NCBI GenBank assembly: GCA_002748285.1
Contig: PDSA01000007.1
Span: 1 to 42,793 of the forward strand
Direction of reading: 5' to 3'
DNA from: Rhodobacterales bacterium
GTDB taxonomy: Bacteria; Pseudomonadota; Alphaproteobacteria; Rhodobacterales; Rhodobacteraceae
Length of the DNA stretch: 42,793 nucleotides
Position numbers and translations under genes: made by a program. Below, in pieces: positions 1 to 9,240 of this stretch. Numbering within the stretch: the first letter of the stretch is position 1; the number at the start of each line of letters is the position of its first letter. The notes under the pieces were generated by a model. It ran no database searches. It saw nothing but the letters and a program-made list of their open reading frames with translations, and was not told where the DNA came from.

Positions 1-1
1 T

Positions 2-157
2 GGTGTGGACAGTTATGATGCGATTATTCTGGCGGTGCCGCATGAGCAATTCATCTCCGGCGGGGCCCAGGCTCTGAGGGCGTTTTTGCATCCCAACGGG
101 GTTTTGTTCGATATGAAATCGGTTTTTGAGGCCAAAGACAGCGATTTGCGGCTGTAA
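2..157 (+). CDS. Nucleotide-sugar dehydrogenase, C-terminal end (partial)
   Basis: Only the last 51 codons are present; the gene starts before the window. The readable end contains YDAIILAVPHEQF and then DMKSVF, which match the C-terminal UDP-binding domain of UDP-GlcNAc/UDP-GalNAc 6-dehydrogenases (TviB/WbpA/WbpO type) of the UDP-glucose/GDP-mannose dehydrogenase superfamily. Such enzymes oxidise a UDP-sugar to a uronic acid with two NAD+ and supply capsule or O-antigen synthesis. That fits the kps genes 3 kb away. The exact sugar cannot be told from this fragment. Confidence 0.75.
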   Translation, partial: GVDSYDAIILAVPHEQFISGGAQALRAFLHPNGVLFDMKSVFEAKDSDLRL

Positions 158-475
158 AAAGCACAAACGCGATGGACCGACGCCAACACACCGCCCCGGT
201 GGGGGCGGCCTTGGGGTGTCGGGTGCTTTGATCTATGAAAATCTGTGCAGATCAGGCCAAAGCGTTTGGCTTGCCACTTTTCTGCAACAAAATCCACCGG
301 TTATACCGCAGCCCGTGGTTTTGATTGCCGATGATGCGACATGCGGGGCTGCCCCCCTCACCCCGTTTGAAATAATTGTCTCAGCCCGCTGACAGTCTCG
401 TGAGGGGAAGTGAATTGGCTTTTGCCGCAGGCAACCATACACTCCCCGATAACACAACGCAAAGGACGTGCCGCG
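158..475. other. Intergenic region before msrP, no gene seen
   Basis: No coding frame looks real in these 318 bases. A GC-rich hairpin (CCGCCCC at 191-197, GGGGCGG at 202-208) follows the dehydrogenase stop and could help end its transcript, but it has no T run. The rest presumably holds the msrP promoter; I could not recognise one. Confidence 0.5.
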
Positions 476-1384
476 ATGGCTTTCAAACCCGATCTGAAAT
501 ATTCCGACATCACCCCGCACACCGATTTTCTGAACCGGCGGCAACTGATCGCCGGGCTCGGGCTGGGGGCGGTGGGTCTGGGCGCCCTTCCCTCTTTCGC
601 TGCCAGCCCCTATTCGACCGATGAAAAGCCGAACTCTCTGAAACAAATCAGCAATTACAACAATTTCTACGAATTCGGCACCCGCAAAACCGACCCCGCC
701 GATTATGCCGACACGCTGACCACCGACCCGTGGTCCGTGAAAATCGACGGGCTGGTTGAGCGCCCCGGGCGCTATGATCTGGCCGATATTCTGGCCAAAG
801 TCGATGTTGAAGAACGCATCTATCGCCTGCGCTGTGTTGAAACCTGGTCGATGGTGGTGCCTTGGAACGGCTTTCAGCTGTCGCAGCTGCTGGATCGCGT
901 CGGGGTGTTGCCTTCGGCCAAATATGTGTATTTCGAGACCTTGGTGCGCCCTGAAGAGATGCGCGGACAAAAGCGCAAATTGCTGGATTGGCCCTATCGT
1001 GAGGGCTTGCGGCTGGATGAGGCCATGCACCCACTGACCCTGATGGCCACCGGCCTTTATGGCGAAGAGCTGCCCAAAGCCAATGGCGCACCGCTGCGTT
1101 TGGTGGTGCCGTGGAAATACGGTTATAAATCCATCAAATCCGTGGTGCGTATCAAGCTGGTCGACAAACAGCCCCGCACCACATGGAATGATCTGGCCCC
1201 CGACGAATATGGCTTTTACAGCAATGTGAACCCCAAGGTTAGCCATCCGCGTTGGTCTCAGGCCACCGAGCGGCGCATTGGCGGCGGGTTCTTTGCCAAA
1301 CGCCGGGATACGCTGATGTTCAACGGTTATGCCGATCAGGTGGCCAGCCTTTACAAGGGCATGGATCTGAAGGTGCATCATTAG
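476..1384 (+). CDS. msrP: Protein-methionine-sulfoxide reductase, molybdopterin catalytic subunit MsrP
   Basis: MsrP (YedY) is a periplasmic molybdenum-cofactor enzyme that reduces methionine sulfoxide in oxidised proteins, using electrons from the membrane partner MsrQ. The start at 476 gives 302 residues and is preceded by AAAGGA at 461-466; an upstream ATG in the same frame at 410 lacks support. A Tat signal is visible (R21-R22 in [12 protein letters not shown], ending near PSFAAS). The oxidoreductase molybdopterin domain carries the expected Mo-ligating cysteine at residue 120 in RLRCVETW. The gene is followed one base later by msrQ, the usual operon. Length and motifs are normal for the family. 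Confidence 0.95.
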   Translation: MAFKPDLKYSDITPHTDFLNRRQLIAGLGLGAVGLGALPSFAASPYSTDEKPNSLKQISNYNNFYEFGTRKTDPADYADTLTTDPWSVKIDGLVERPGRYDLADILAKVDVEERIYRLRCVETWSMVVPWNGFQLSQLLDRVGVLPSAKYVYFETLVRPEEMRGQKRKLLDWPYREGLRLDEAMHPLTLMATGLYGEELPKANGAPLRLVVPWKYGYKSIKSVVRIKLVDKQPRTTWNDLAPDEYGFYSNVNPKVSHPRWSQATERRIGGGFFAKRRDTLMFNGYADQVASLYKGMDLKVHH

Positions 1385-1385
1385 G

Positions 1386-1994
1386 ATGATCGGCCGCATC
1401 AATGATGCGCTGCGCCGGGTTCCGGTCTGGGCGGTTTATCTGGTTGGAATACTGCCTCCGTTTTGGATGTTATATCAAGGAGTTACCGGCAATCTTGGGG
1501 TGGACCCGACCAAGGCGATGGAACACCAGTTGGGCAAGCTGGGCTTGCAGGCGCTGATTTTGGGGCTGGCGGTGACTCCGCTGCGGGGTTTAATCGGGCT
1601 GAACCTGATGAAATTCCGCCGCGCCATCGGGGTGCTGAGCTTTTATTACATTACCACCCATCTGCTGGTCTGGCTGCTGTTGGATGTGCAAATCGCGGCG
1701 CAAATCTGGGCCGATATTGTCAAACGACCCTATATCACCATTGGAATGGCCGGGTTTGTGCTGCTGGTGCCATTGGCGGCGACCTCGAACAATTATTCTG
1801 TACGCAAGCTGGGGCCGGCATGGCGCAAATTGCACAAGCTGACTTATCCGGCGGTGGTTTTGGGCGGAGTGCATTTTGTGATGCTGACCAAAAGCTGGCA
1901 GGTGGAACCGATCGCCTATTTTACGGTGATTGTGCTGCTGTTGTCCTATCGGGCGTTCAAATCCGCCACCCGCAAGCGGATCGTGCGGGTGTAA
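1386..1994 (+). CDS. msrQ: Heme-binding membrane subunit MsrQ
   Basis: MsrQ (YedZ) is an inner-membrane b-type cytochrome that passes electrons from the quinone pool or a flavin reductase to periplasmic MsrP. The 202-residue product has about six hydrophobic segments of the ferric-reductase-like family. Candidate heme-ligand histidines sit in ITTHLLVWL and in HKLTYPAVVLGGVHFVM. Its ATG lies one base after the msrP stop, so translation is probably coupled. The C-terminus is basic (KSATRKRIVRV), as expected for a cytoplasmic tail. Confidence 0.93.
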   Translation: MIGRINDALRRVPVWAVYLVGILPPFWMLYQGVTGNLGVDPTKAMEHQLGKLGLQALILGLAVTPLRGLIGLNLMKFRRAIGVLSFYYITTHLLVWLLLDVQIAAQIWADIVKRPYITIGMAGFVLLVPLAATSNNYSVRKLGPAWRKLHKLTYPAVVLGGVHFVMLTKSWQVEPIAYFTVIVLLLSYRAFKSATRKRIVRV

Positions 1995-2280
1995 GATCGG
2001 CTTCGAAACGCCAGTTTTTCACAATATATTAAGAACTTCCAGCATATGTTCGCAATATGTTCTATATTTTACTGCATTATATCAACCTGCTGCTGACAGC
2101 ATGGACCCGGCCAAAGCCACAGCTTAGCCATTGTGACGCCCTCTGGCCCGCGGGCCACTGGCCTGTTCTGGGCGGTTTGAGGTTGCAGCCTCTGCCGACA
2201 GAGTTACAGCGTTCCTCGCCTTGCCACACATGGGCCGGGCAGCGCAGCCAGCATCCGTGGGGCGCTGTGGGGGAAATCCC

Positions 2281-2739
2281 TTAAAAGGCTCCGGGTTTGG
2301 CCTCGCGGGCCATGTGGTCCAGCACCGCATTGACGAATTTCGGCTCGCGGCCTTCGGGGAAAAACGCCTTGGCGACCTCGACAAATTCGTTGATGACCAC
2401 TTTGGGCGGGGTGTTGCTGTTGAGCAGCTCGGCTCCTGCGGCGCGGAACAAGGCCCGCAAGGTTGGGTCGATCCGTTTCAAAGGCCATTTGGCCACCAAC
2501 GCCCGGTCGGTCATCTGATCAACGGGGGCTTGCGCGGATACCGCATCCTCCAGCAGTTGCCGAAACAGGTCCACATCGCCCTCGGCCATTTGGTCACCCT
2601 CATAAACCGCGCCAAAACGGTGATCTTCAAATTCAAGCCGCACAGCATCAATGGTCTGGCCGGAATGCTCCATCTGGAACAAAGCCTGCACCGCATATAG
2701 CCGGGCCGCGGATTTCATCTGGCGTTTGTTCTGTGTCAT
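2281..2739 (-). CDS. nusB: Transcription antitermination factor NusB
   Basis: NusB binds boxA RNA together with NusE (S10) and supports antitermination on rRNA operons. The product has the all-helical NusB fold signatures: SAARLYAVQALFQMEHSG near the N-terminus and INEFVEVAKAF followed by FVNAVLDHM near the C-terminus. I chose the ATG at 2739 (152 residues); an in-frame ATG at 2763 would add eight residues, and neither start has a strong ribosome binding site. In related genomes nusB usually closes a rib gene cluster after ribH. Here it stands alone next to capsule genes, convergent with msrQ. Confidence 0.92.
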   Translation of the reverse strand: MTQNKRQMKSAARLYAVQALFQMEHSGQTIDAVRLEFEDHRFGAVYEGDQMAEGDVDLFRQLLEDAVSAQAPVDQMTDRALVAKWPLKRIDPTLRALFRAAGAELLNSNTPPKVVINEFVEVAKAFFPEGREPKFVNAVLDHMAREAKPGAF

Positions 2740-3057
2740 GCTGCTTTGCACGGGTTGGCCCATTTGCGCGATAATACCGGCAGATGCAAGGGTGCAATCG
2801 CCGCGACGATGGCTTTATTTACACAAAGCACAGCCCAAAGGCCGACCCAAGGTCGAAATCCGTTCGGCAATGCCACCGATCTGTTGCTCAGCCCCCACAC
2901 TGCGCGCACCCGGAAAGCAATTCTTAGCCCTTTGGCACCAAATCACCGGAAATGCCATATTTTTGCCAAAACCCGCCAGCATAATCACAACAAACGGATG
3001 ACATGGCACACGCTTTGTATAAAACGGAGCAAAACAGATGCAAATTACGGATAACAC
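2740..3057. other. Divergent intergenic region nusB/kpsS, no gene seen
   Basis: These 318 bases separate two divergent genes and should hold both promoters. I see no convincing coding frame, hairpin or operator. Confidence 0.5.
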
Positions 3058-4353
3058 ATGATGGATGGCGCATCGGGCAAAAATCGCCGTTTTTTATTCC
3101 TGCAAGGGCCACACGGACCTTTTTTTAACCGGCTGGGTAAAATTCTGCGCACCACCGGGGCCAAAGTCTGGCGGGTTGGGTTCAATGCCGGCGATCAGGC
3201 CTTTTGGTTTAATAAGCAAAGCTACATTCCCTTTCAGGAACCGCAGGAAAGCTGGCCCGAGCGTTTTGCCCAAATCGTGGCCGACAAGAAAATCACCGAT
3301 CTAGTGCTTTACGGCGACACCCGCTTTATCCACGCCGAAGCAATTCGCCACGCAAAATCAGTCGGCATCACCGTGCATGTGTTTGAAGAGGGCTATCTGC
3401 GCCCGTTCTGGGTGACCTATGAGCGTGACGGAGCCAATGGCCATTCCCGCCTGATGGGTATGAGCGTCAAATCCATGCGCAAAACCCTGGAAAACACTGA
3501 TATTTCACCCCCCGAAGCCCCCAGCCATTGGGGCGACATGCGCCAGCATGTGTTTTACGGCGCGGCCTATCACTGGTTCGTGATGTTCCGCAATCAGGCC
3601 TATCGTAACTTCAAACCACATCGCGATCTAGATGTGGTGGCCGAATTCAAGCTCTATTTCCGCCGCCTGCTGCTGATGCCCGCCCATTGGATCAGCCGCT
3701 TTATCGCCACCACCCGCATCAAACGCGGCGGATTTCCCTATCATCTGGTGCTGTTGCAGCTGGAACATGACAGCAGCTTTCAAATGCACAGCCCATTTGA
3801 CACGATGGAGCAATTTCTGGAGCTGGTGATCCGCGATTTTGCCAAAGCGGCCCCGCCGCATCACCATTTGGTGTTCAAAGCGCATCCACTGGAGAGCGGG
3901 CGCACAAATCTGCGCAAAACCGTCCGCCGCCTGTCGGAAAAATACGATGTCACATCCCGGGTCCACCATGTCAGCGGCGGCAAGCTGTCCCAGATCCTGA
4001 ACACCGCCAGAACAGCGATCACCGTGAACTCGACCGCCGGCCAGCAGGTGCTGCAACGCGGAATGCCGCTCAAAGTGTTTGGCGATGCGGTTTTTGCCAA
4101 AAAAGAGTTTGTCTCGGACCTGCCGTTAAGCAAATTCTTTGCCAATCCGGGCCGCCCGGATATGCGCGCTTATAAGGAATATCGCCAGTATTTATTGGAA
4201 ACGTCGCAAGTGCCGGGCGGGTTTTATTCGGTGCGCGGGCGCAATCAGTTAACCCGGCTGGTAGTCGATATGATGCTCTCCAAACACGACCCCTATGACG
4301 CGCTGGAACATGGAAACGCGGCTCCTCGGCAACAGTTGCGGGCAGTAAAATAG
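3058..4353 (+). CDS. kpsS: Capsule Kdo-linker glycosyltransferase KpsS
   Basis: KpsS adds beta-linked Kdo to lyso-phosphatidylglycerol, making the linker that anchors group-2 capsules; it works with KpsC in the cytoplasm. The 431-residue product starts with the typical FLFLQGPHGPFFNRLGKIL and then has VFEEGYLRPFWVT, the acidic EEGYLRP motif of this family. A His-Pro motif (VFKAHPLESG) and NSTAGQQ, involved in CMP-Kdo binding in relatives, are also present. Two tandem ATGs (3058, 3061) are possible starts. The next genes are the export lipoprotein and kpsC, so this is a capsule cluster, although the transporter genes kpsM, kpsT and kpsE are not in the window. Confidence 0.9.
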   Translation: MMDGASGKNRRFLFLQGPHGPFFNRLGKILRTTGAKVWRVGFNAGDQAFWFNKQSYIPFQEPQESWPERFAQIVADKKITDLVLYGDTRFIHAEAIRHAKSVGITVHVFEEGYLRPFWVTYERDGANGHSRLMGMSVKSMRKTLENTDISPPEAPSHWGDMRQHVFYGAAYHWFVMFRNQAYRNFKPHRDLDVVAEFKLYFRRLLLMPAHWISRFIATTRIKRGGFPYHLVLLQLEHDSSFQMHSPFDTMEQFLELVIRDFAKAAPPHHHLVFKAHPLESGRTNLRKTVRRLSEKYDVTSRVHHVSGGKLSQILNTARTAITVNSTAGQQVLQRGMPLKVFGDAVFAKKEFVSDLPLSKFFANPGRPDMRAYKEYRQYLLETSQVPGGFYSVRGRNQLTRLVVDMMLSKHDPYDALEHGNAAPRQQLRAVK

Positions 4354-4446
4354 GGCAACCCCAATCAAACACTATCTTTTTTATGCGAATTTGGATAGGG
4401 TGACAAAAAAACTTGAGGCAGTGTTACATAAAAAGGAGGCCCGGCA

Positions 4447-5577
4447 GTGAAAATCACCGGTTCAACTTGGGTCAGAATTGTGGCCCTTACGGCAGCTATC
4501 GCTGTGGTCGGTTCATGCGGCTTGCCGCGTTCCGGCCCCAATAAACGTGAAATTTTCGCAGGCTCCGTCCTGAAAAAGGGCGATGCATTTGTGTTGACCG
4601 TCAATGACCGCGTCACGCGGCAGACGGCTGTTGTACCCGCGCTTGGCTTTTCCAAAGCGTTCAAAAACGCCGGCACCGTTGGCTCTGACACCATCCGCGC
4701 CGGCGATACGCTGGGGCTGACGATCTGGGAAAATGTCAGTGACCCGTTGCTGGGTGCCGCAGGCACCCCGGCCACTGTGCTGGAAGAGGTGCAGGTTGAC
4801 GGCTCTGGCTTTATCTTTATCCCCTATGCGGGGCGGGTGCGTGCCGCGGGCAATTCGCCCGAGGCTCTGCGCCGCATCATCACCCAAAAATTGGACAAAC
4901 AAACCCCGGACCCACAAGTTCTGGTCACCCGTCTGGCCGGTGACGGCGCCACCGTTTCCGTGGTCGGCAGCATCAGCGCCCAGGGGGTTTACCCGATTGA
5001 GCGCCCGACCCGCACCTTAAGCGCCATGCTGGCCCGCGCCGGCGGGGTGTCGATTGAGCCCGAAATTGCCCAGATCACCATTTTGCGCGGCAAACAGCGC
5101 GGCAAAATCTGGTTCCAGGACCTGTATGAACATCCCGAGTTGGACATCGCCCTGCGCAACAAAGACCGGATTCTGGTTGAAAAAGATACCCGTTCCTTCA
5201 CCGCGCTGGGGGCAACCGGCACGCAAAATCGGGTGCATTTCGAAACCCAGACCCTGTCCGCGATCGAAGCGATTGCACAAGTCGGCGGCCTCAGCACCTC
5301 TGCGGCTGATCCGACCGGTGTGTTCGTGTTCCGTAACGAGCCCGCTGAGATCGCCAATGCAGTGCTGAACCGTAAGGATCTGAAGGGGCCACAGCGCATG
5401 ATTTATGTGCTGAACCTGACCGAGCCCAACGGCATGTTCCAGGCCCGCGATTTCGTGATCCGCGATGGCGATACGGTTTATGTGACAGAAGCACCATTCG
5501 TGCAGTGGAGCAAAACCATGTCGGCGGTGATGGGCACTCTGACCTCGGCGGGCTCGATCAGCGCGCTGGCTGAATAA
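4447..5577 (+). CDS. Capsule export outer-membrane lipoprotein (KpsD/Wza family)
   Basis: This is a polysaccharide export protein that would form the outer-membrane or periplasmic part of the capsule exporter. The start is GTG at 4447, fixed by AAGGAGG at 4433-4439, seven bases upstream. Residues 1-24 form a lipoprotein signal peptide with lipobox VGSC. The Poly_export domain follows (DTIRAGDTLGLTIWENV, then VDGSGFIFIPYAGRVRAAG), with two SLBB-like beta-grasp repeats (VSVVGSISAQGVYPIE; NRVHFETQTLSAIEAIAQVGG). The C-terminus is hydrophobic and ends SAGSISALAE. At 376 residues it is close to Wza size, much shorter than E. coli KpsD. Confidence 0.88.
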   Translation: MKITGSTWVRIVALTAAIAVVGSCGLPRSGPNKREIFAGSVLKKGDAFVLTVNDRVTRQTAVVPALGFSKAFKNAGTVGSDTIRAGDTLGLTIWENVSDPLLGAAGTPATVLEEVQVDGSGFIFIPYAGRVRAAGNSPEALRRIITQKLDKQTPDPQVLVTRLAGDGATVSVVGSISAQGVYPIERPTRTLSAMLARAGGVSIEPEIAQITILRGKQRGKIWFQDLYEHPELDIALRNKDRILVEKDTRSFTALGATGTQNRVHFETQTLSAIEAIAQVGGLSTSAADPTGVFVFRNEPAEIANAVLNRKDLKGPQRMIYVLNLTEPNGMFQARDFVIRDGDTVYVTEAPFVQWSKTMSAVMGTLTSAGSISALAE

Positions 5578-5583
5578 CGGCAG

Positions 5584-7512
5584 ATGCCAAGACAAAACTC
5601 AGAAACAGCCGCCCCGGACTCAAAACCGGGGCGGTTCTGTATTTGTGAGGGCAGCCTGCCCCTGACGCCGCGAATCAAGCGGATACTAAAGCTTTGCGGC
5701 CATGACCCGAGCCAAACCACCGATCCGCCGGACCCCCTGCACCTGCATGCGGCATTATTGCAGCTCGATCACCCTCTTGGCCTGCTGATCGACCACAGCG
5801 CCGCCCCTTTCGACCCCAGCCAGCCCAGCGATCTGGAGACCCTTCTGGCCCGTCACCCACTGGATGACACCGCCCTGATGAACCGGGCGAAAACTGCGAT
5901 GGCGCGGCTGAAGGCGGCGGATATCTCGCAGATGAACACCCATGACCGCACCCTGCCCGCGCCCGATCCCGGCTATGTGCTGGTGCTGGATCAACCCAGA
6001 AACCATGCCACGGTGCTGGCCAGCGGGGCCAATCGGGCCAGTTTTCAGGAAATGCTGGTGTTCGCGCAAGAAGAACATCCCGGCATGCGCGTGCTGATCC
6101 GCCCGCCGGATGGCCAACAGCCGGGCTATTTCAGCGAAGCCGATTGCAACCAGCGTATTGCGCTGCTCACTGAACTGATTTCTCCGAATGCGCTGTTTGA
6201 GGGCGCGGTTGGGGTTTACACCATCGCCTCGGATCTGGGCTTTGATGCGATCATGGCCGGGCATAAACCGCGAGTGTTCGGAAAGCCCTTTTATGCCGGC
6301 TGGGGGCTGAGTCTGGATGAAAACCCGGTGGATCGCCGCCAGCGCAGCCTGACCCGGGCGCAGTTATTCGCCGCCGCGATGATCCTGTATCCGAAATGGT
6401 ATGATCCCTATCGCGATCAGCTCTGCCAGATCGAAGAGGTGATCGACGCGCTCATTGCCCAAATCCGCAGCCGCGACCAAGACCGGCATGGCTATGTCGC
6501 AGTGGGCATGAAACGCTGGAAACGCCGGTTTTTGCGTGATTTTTTCGGCAGCGGCGCGGGGCTGCGGTTTCAGAATGCGCCGGACAAAGCCGCCCGGCAG
6601 GCCGAACAGAGCGGTGCGAAAATCATGCTCTGGGCGACTCAGGAGGCCGGGGAACTGGCTGATCAGCGGGTGCTGCGGGTTGAGGATGGCTTTTTGCGCT
6701 CCAACGGGCTGGGGGCCAATCTGACCCCGCCGCTGTCGCTGATCACCGATGATCTGGGCATTTATTACGACCCCAGCCGCGCCAGCCGTCTGGAGCGCCT
6801 GATTGCCGATTCGGTTGACCTGCCCGCCCACGATATTCACCGCGCCGAGCGCCTGATTGACAGCCTGAAAAGCAGCAAACTCAGCAAATATAACTGGGGC
6901 AGCCGCGATGTGCCGCCGCTGGGCGCGGGCTTGCGGATTCTGGTGCCAGGACAGGTTGAGGATGATGCCTCGATCCAGAAGGGCTGCGTTGATATTCGTG
7001 ACAATCTGGGGCTGCTGCAGCACTGCCGGGCGCAAAATCCCGAGGCGTTTATCATCTACAAGCCGCACCCGGATGTCGAGGCCGGCCTGCGCCCCGGTGC
7101 GATTGAGGCCGCGCAATATGCTGATATTGTTGCCAAAAACTGCGATCCGATTGCGCTGATTGACGCGGTGGATCGGGTCTGGACCCTGACCTCTCTGCTG
7201 GGGTTCGAAGCCCTGCTGCGCGGCAAACAGGTGACCTGTCTGGGGGTGCCGTTTTACGCGGGCTGGGGGCTGACGAGTGATCTGGCCCCGGTTCCGCCGC
7301 GGCGCATGGCCCGGCCAACGCTGACGCAACTGACCCATGCCAGCCTGATAGATTACCCGCGTTATTATGATCCGATCACCCGCCTGCCCTGCCCGGTTGA
7401 GGTGGTGGTTGAGCGGCTGCAGCATCATCAACTGCCCGCCCCGGGCATGGGGCTGCGTCTGTTGGCCAAGCTCCAGCAACAATTTGCCAGATACGCGCAT
7501 TTATGGCGTTAA
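5584..7512 (+). CDS. kpsC: Capsule Kdo transferase KpsC (first domain degenerate)
   Basis: KpsC extends the poly-Kdo linker of group-2 capsules using two tandem glycosyltransferase modules (GT107-type N, GT99-type C in E. coli). Duplication is obvious here: PFYAGWGL occurs in both halves, followed by similar basic stretches. The C half has the full motif set: VEDGFLRSNGLG at 366-377, VPGQVEDDAS, KPHPD at 493-497 and TSLLGFEALL. The N half keeps YVLVLDQP, SDLGFDAIMAG and the WGL motif but shows no EDxFLRS segment. It has RPPDG at 173-177 where family members have a His-Pro motif. About 30 residues seem to be missing before LGLLID. The gene starts 6 bases after the export gene and converges on ribD. 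Confidence 0.88.
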   Translation: MPRQNSETAAPDSKPGRFCICEGSLPLTPRIKRILKLCGHDPSQTTDPPDPLHLHAALLQLDHPLGLLIDHSAAPFDPSQPSDLETLLARHPLDDTALMNRAKTAMARLKAADISQMNTHDRTLPAPDPGYVLVLDQPRNHATVLASGANRASFQEMLVFAQEEHPGMRVLIRPPDGQQPGYFSEADCNQRIALLTELISPNALFEGAVGVYTIASDLGFDAIMAGHKPRVFGKPFYAGWGLSLDENPVDRRQRSLTRAQLFAAAMILYPKWYDPYRDQLCQIEEVIDALIAQIRSRDQDRHGYVAVGMKRWKRRFLRDFFGSGAGLRFQNAPDKAARQAEQSGAKIMLWATQEAGELADQRVLRVEDGFLRSNGLGANLTPPLSLITDDLGIYYDPSRASRLERLIADSVDLPAHDIHRAERLIDSLKSSKLSKYNWGSRDVPPLGAGLRILVPGQVEDDASIQKGCVDIRDNLGLLQHCRAQNPEAFIIYKPHPDVEAGLRPGAIEAAQYADIVAKNCDPIALIDAVDRVWTLTSLLGFEALLRGKQVTCLGVPFYAGWGLTSDLAPVPPRRMARPTLTQLTHASLIDYPRYYDPITRLPCPVEVVVERLQHHQLPAPGMGLRLLAKLQQQFARYAHLWR

Positions 7513-7546
7513 GTGATGCTCTGTGTATCAGGCATTTCGTCAAACA

Positions 7547-8653
7547 CTATAAATCAAAGGGTTTCCAGCGCAGCATGACATCTGTGCCAATCTCTCGGCA
7601 CTCAACCAGCTCAAAGCGCGGCGCATCCGCCAGCCGCTGCAACCCGAGCGCCCCCAGCGCTGGCAGCCCTTCGGCCCCAATCGCACATCCGGCCGTAAAG
7701 CCGATCAGCTCATCCACCAGCCCGGCCCGCAGCAACGCAGCCCCAAAGGCTCCCCCGCCTTCGCAAAACACCCGGGTCAGACCAGCCTGTGCCAGAGCCC
7801 GCATTATCGCACGCGCATCCAGCACCCCTTGGTGCTGCGCACAGCAAAACAAACGTGCCCCCAGCCCTTGCCAAGCCGCGATCATCCCCGGATCGGCCCC
7901 GGCCCCATGGCACAGCCACAGCCGGCCACCGCCTACGCTTTGCGCCAGCTTGCCGTTCAGCGGAATATCCAGCCGGTTTGACGCCACCACCCGCACCGGC
8001 TGCCGATCCATCCCCAGCCCCCGCACAGTCAGCGAAGGATCATCCTTACGCGCCGTACCCGCCCCCACCAGCACCGCATCATGGCAGGCCCGTAGCGCAT
8101 GAACCATGCGCCGGGCCTGTGTGCCGGTGATCCACTGGCTTTCACCGCTTTGGGTGGCAATGCGCCCATCCACACTGCTGGCCAGTTTCAGGGTCAGAAA
8201 CGGGCGCGATTTCTGTTGTCGCAGCAAAAAGCCGCGATGATCCTGCCGGGCTTGCTGCTGGCAAAGGCCGGTGCTGACCTGCACCCCGGCCTGACGCAAA
8301 ATCTGATGCCCCTTGCCCGCCACCCGCGGGTCCGGATCCTCCAGCGCGGTAACCACGCGGGCGATACCGGCCTTGACCAGAGCCTCGGCACAGGGCGGGG
8401 TCTGGCCATGATGGGCGCAGGGTTCGAGCGTGACATAAGCAGTGGCCCCTCGCGCCGCCGCACCGGCCCGCGCCAGAGCAACGGTTTCGGCATGAGGGCG
8501 GCCCCCATCAGCGGTGTGACCGCGCCCGACAATGCAGTCATCTTTGACGATCACACACCCCACCGCAGGGTTGGGCCAGACCCGCCCCCGCCCGCGCCGG
8601 CCCAAAGACAGGGCCAACGCCATGAAACGCGCATCCTCTGAGGGCTGGCTCAC
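7547..8653 (-). CDS. ribD: Riboflavin biosynthesis deaminase/reductase RibD
   Basis: RibD carries out two steps of riboflavin synthesis: deamination of the pyrimidine from GTP cyclohydrolase II, then NADPH-dependent reduction of its ribose. Residues 1-145 form the deaminase with the zinc site H54-A-E56 and C79/C88 in [13 protein letters not shown]. The rest is the reductase domain, with [27 protein letters not shown] and [13 protein letters not shown]. At 368 residues it is normal. Its start overlaps the nrdR stop by 4 bases, so the two are cotranscribed. No ribE, ribB or ribH follows, unlike the usual order. Confidence 0.96.
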   Translation of the reverse strand: MSQPSEDARFMALALSLGRRGRGRVWPNPAVGCVIVKDDCIVGRGHTADGGRPHAETVALARAGAAARGATAYVTLEPCAHHGQTPPCAEALVKAGIARVVTALEDPDPRVAGKGHQILRQAGVQVSTGLCQQQARQDHRGFLLRQQKSRPFLTLKLASSVDGRIATQSGESQWITGTQARRMVHALRACHDAVLVGAGTARKDDPSLTVRGLGMDRQPVRVVASNRLDIPLNGKLAQSVGGGRLWLCHGAGADPGMIAAWQGLGARLFCCAQHQGVLDARAIMRALAQAGLTRVFCEGGGAFGAALLRAGLVDELIGFTAGCAIGAEGLPALGALGLQRLADAPRFELVECREIGTDVMLRWKPFDL

Positions 8654-9117
8654 GCGTCGTCTTTGGACTGAGGCCGCAGCTCGCTGACGAATTTGTCAAA
8701 ATCGTCGGGGTCCTGGAAGTCTTTGTAAACGCTGGCAAATCTGACATAGGCTACCGTGTCGATCCGGGCCAGAGACTCCATGACGATCTCGCCGATCACC
8801 TCGGATTTAATATCGGTTTCGCCCATGCTCTCCAGCCGCCGGATGATGCCCGAAATCATCTGATCCATACGCTCGGGCTCAACCGGGCGCTTTTGCAGGG
8901 CGATGCGGATTGAGCGTTCCAGCTTGTCGCGGCCGAATTCCTCGCGCCGGCCATTGGATTTGATCACCACCAGATCGCGCAGCTGCACCCTTTCATAGGT
9001 GGTAAAACGCCCGGCACAGGCCGGACAAAACCGCCGGCGGCGGATGGCCGCATGATCTTCGGCAGGGCGGGAATCTTTTACTTGAGTGTCAACATTTCCA
9101 CAAAACGGGCAGCGCAT
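8650..9117 (-). CDS. nrdR: Ribonucleotide reductase transcriptional repressor NrdR
   Basis: NrdR is a zinc-ribbon plus ATP-cone regulator that represses ribonucleotide reductase genes according to dATP/ATP levels. The zinc ribbon uses C3, C6, C31 and C34 (MRCPFCGN and [13 protein letters not shown]). The ATP-cone begins at [11 protein letters not shown]. The length of 155 residues is typical. It heads the nrdR-ribD unit, with ribD starting inside its stop codon. A consensus DnaA box lies 28 bases upstream of the start. Confidence 0.97.
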   Translation of the reverse strand: MRCPFCGNVDTQVKDSRPAEDHAAIRRRRFCPACAGRFTTYERVQLRDLVVIKSNGRREEFGRDKLERSIRIALQKRPVEPERMDQMISGIIRRLESMGETDIKSEVIGEIVMESLARIDTVAYVRFASVYKDFQDPDDFDKFVSELRPQSKDDA

Positions 9118-9144
9118 AGCCTCTCCATTGGGTTTATCGTGAAG

Positions 9145-9153
9145 TTATCCACA
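9145..9153 (+). promoter_or_regulatory. Consensus DnaA box upstream of nrdR
   Basis: TTATCCACA is an exact match to the bacterial DnaA box, placed 28-36 bases before the nrdR start on the opposite strand. It is a single box, not a cluster, so it is not an origin. Chance occurrence of a 9-mer in 43 kb is possible, but the position in a short promoter region fits regulation of dNTP genes by DnaA. Confidence 0.4.
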
Positions 9154-9240
9154 GCCACTATAGGGCAGCCACAAGCATTTGTGTAGGGCTGATTTTACCT
9201 CACCACAGCTTGAACGGCGCGCCGGGTCAACGGGGCCGGA

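Noticed and set aside
233..1402. 389-codon open frame on the minus strand opposite msrP
   Set aside because: It is the mirror of a well-supported gene with a Tat signal and catalytic Cys; composition (many His, Gln, Arg) is typical of antisense shadows in GC-rich genes.
2145..2156. 12-base palindrome GGCCCGCGGGCC between msrQ and nusB
   Set aside because: Very short, GC-only palindromes are frequent in this composition; no T run.
6364..7500. 378-codon minus-strand frame opposite kpsC
   Set aside because: Shadow of the kpsC C-terminal module, which carries all expected motifs.
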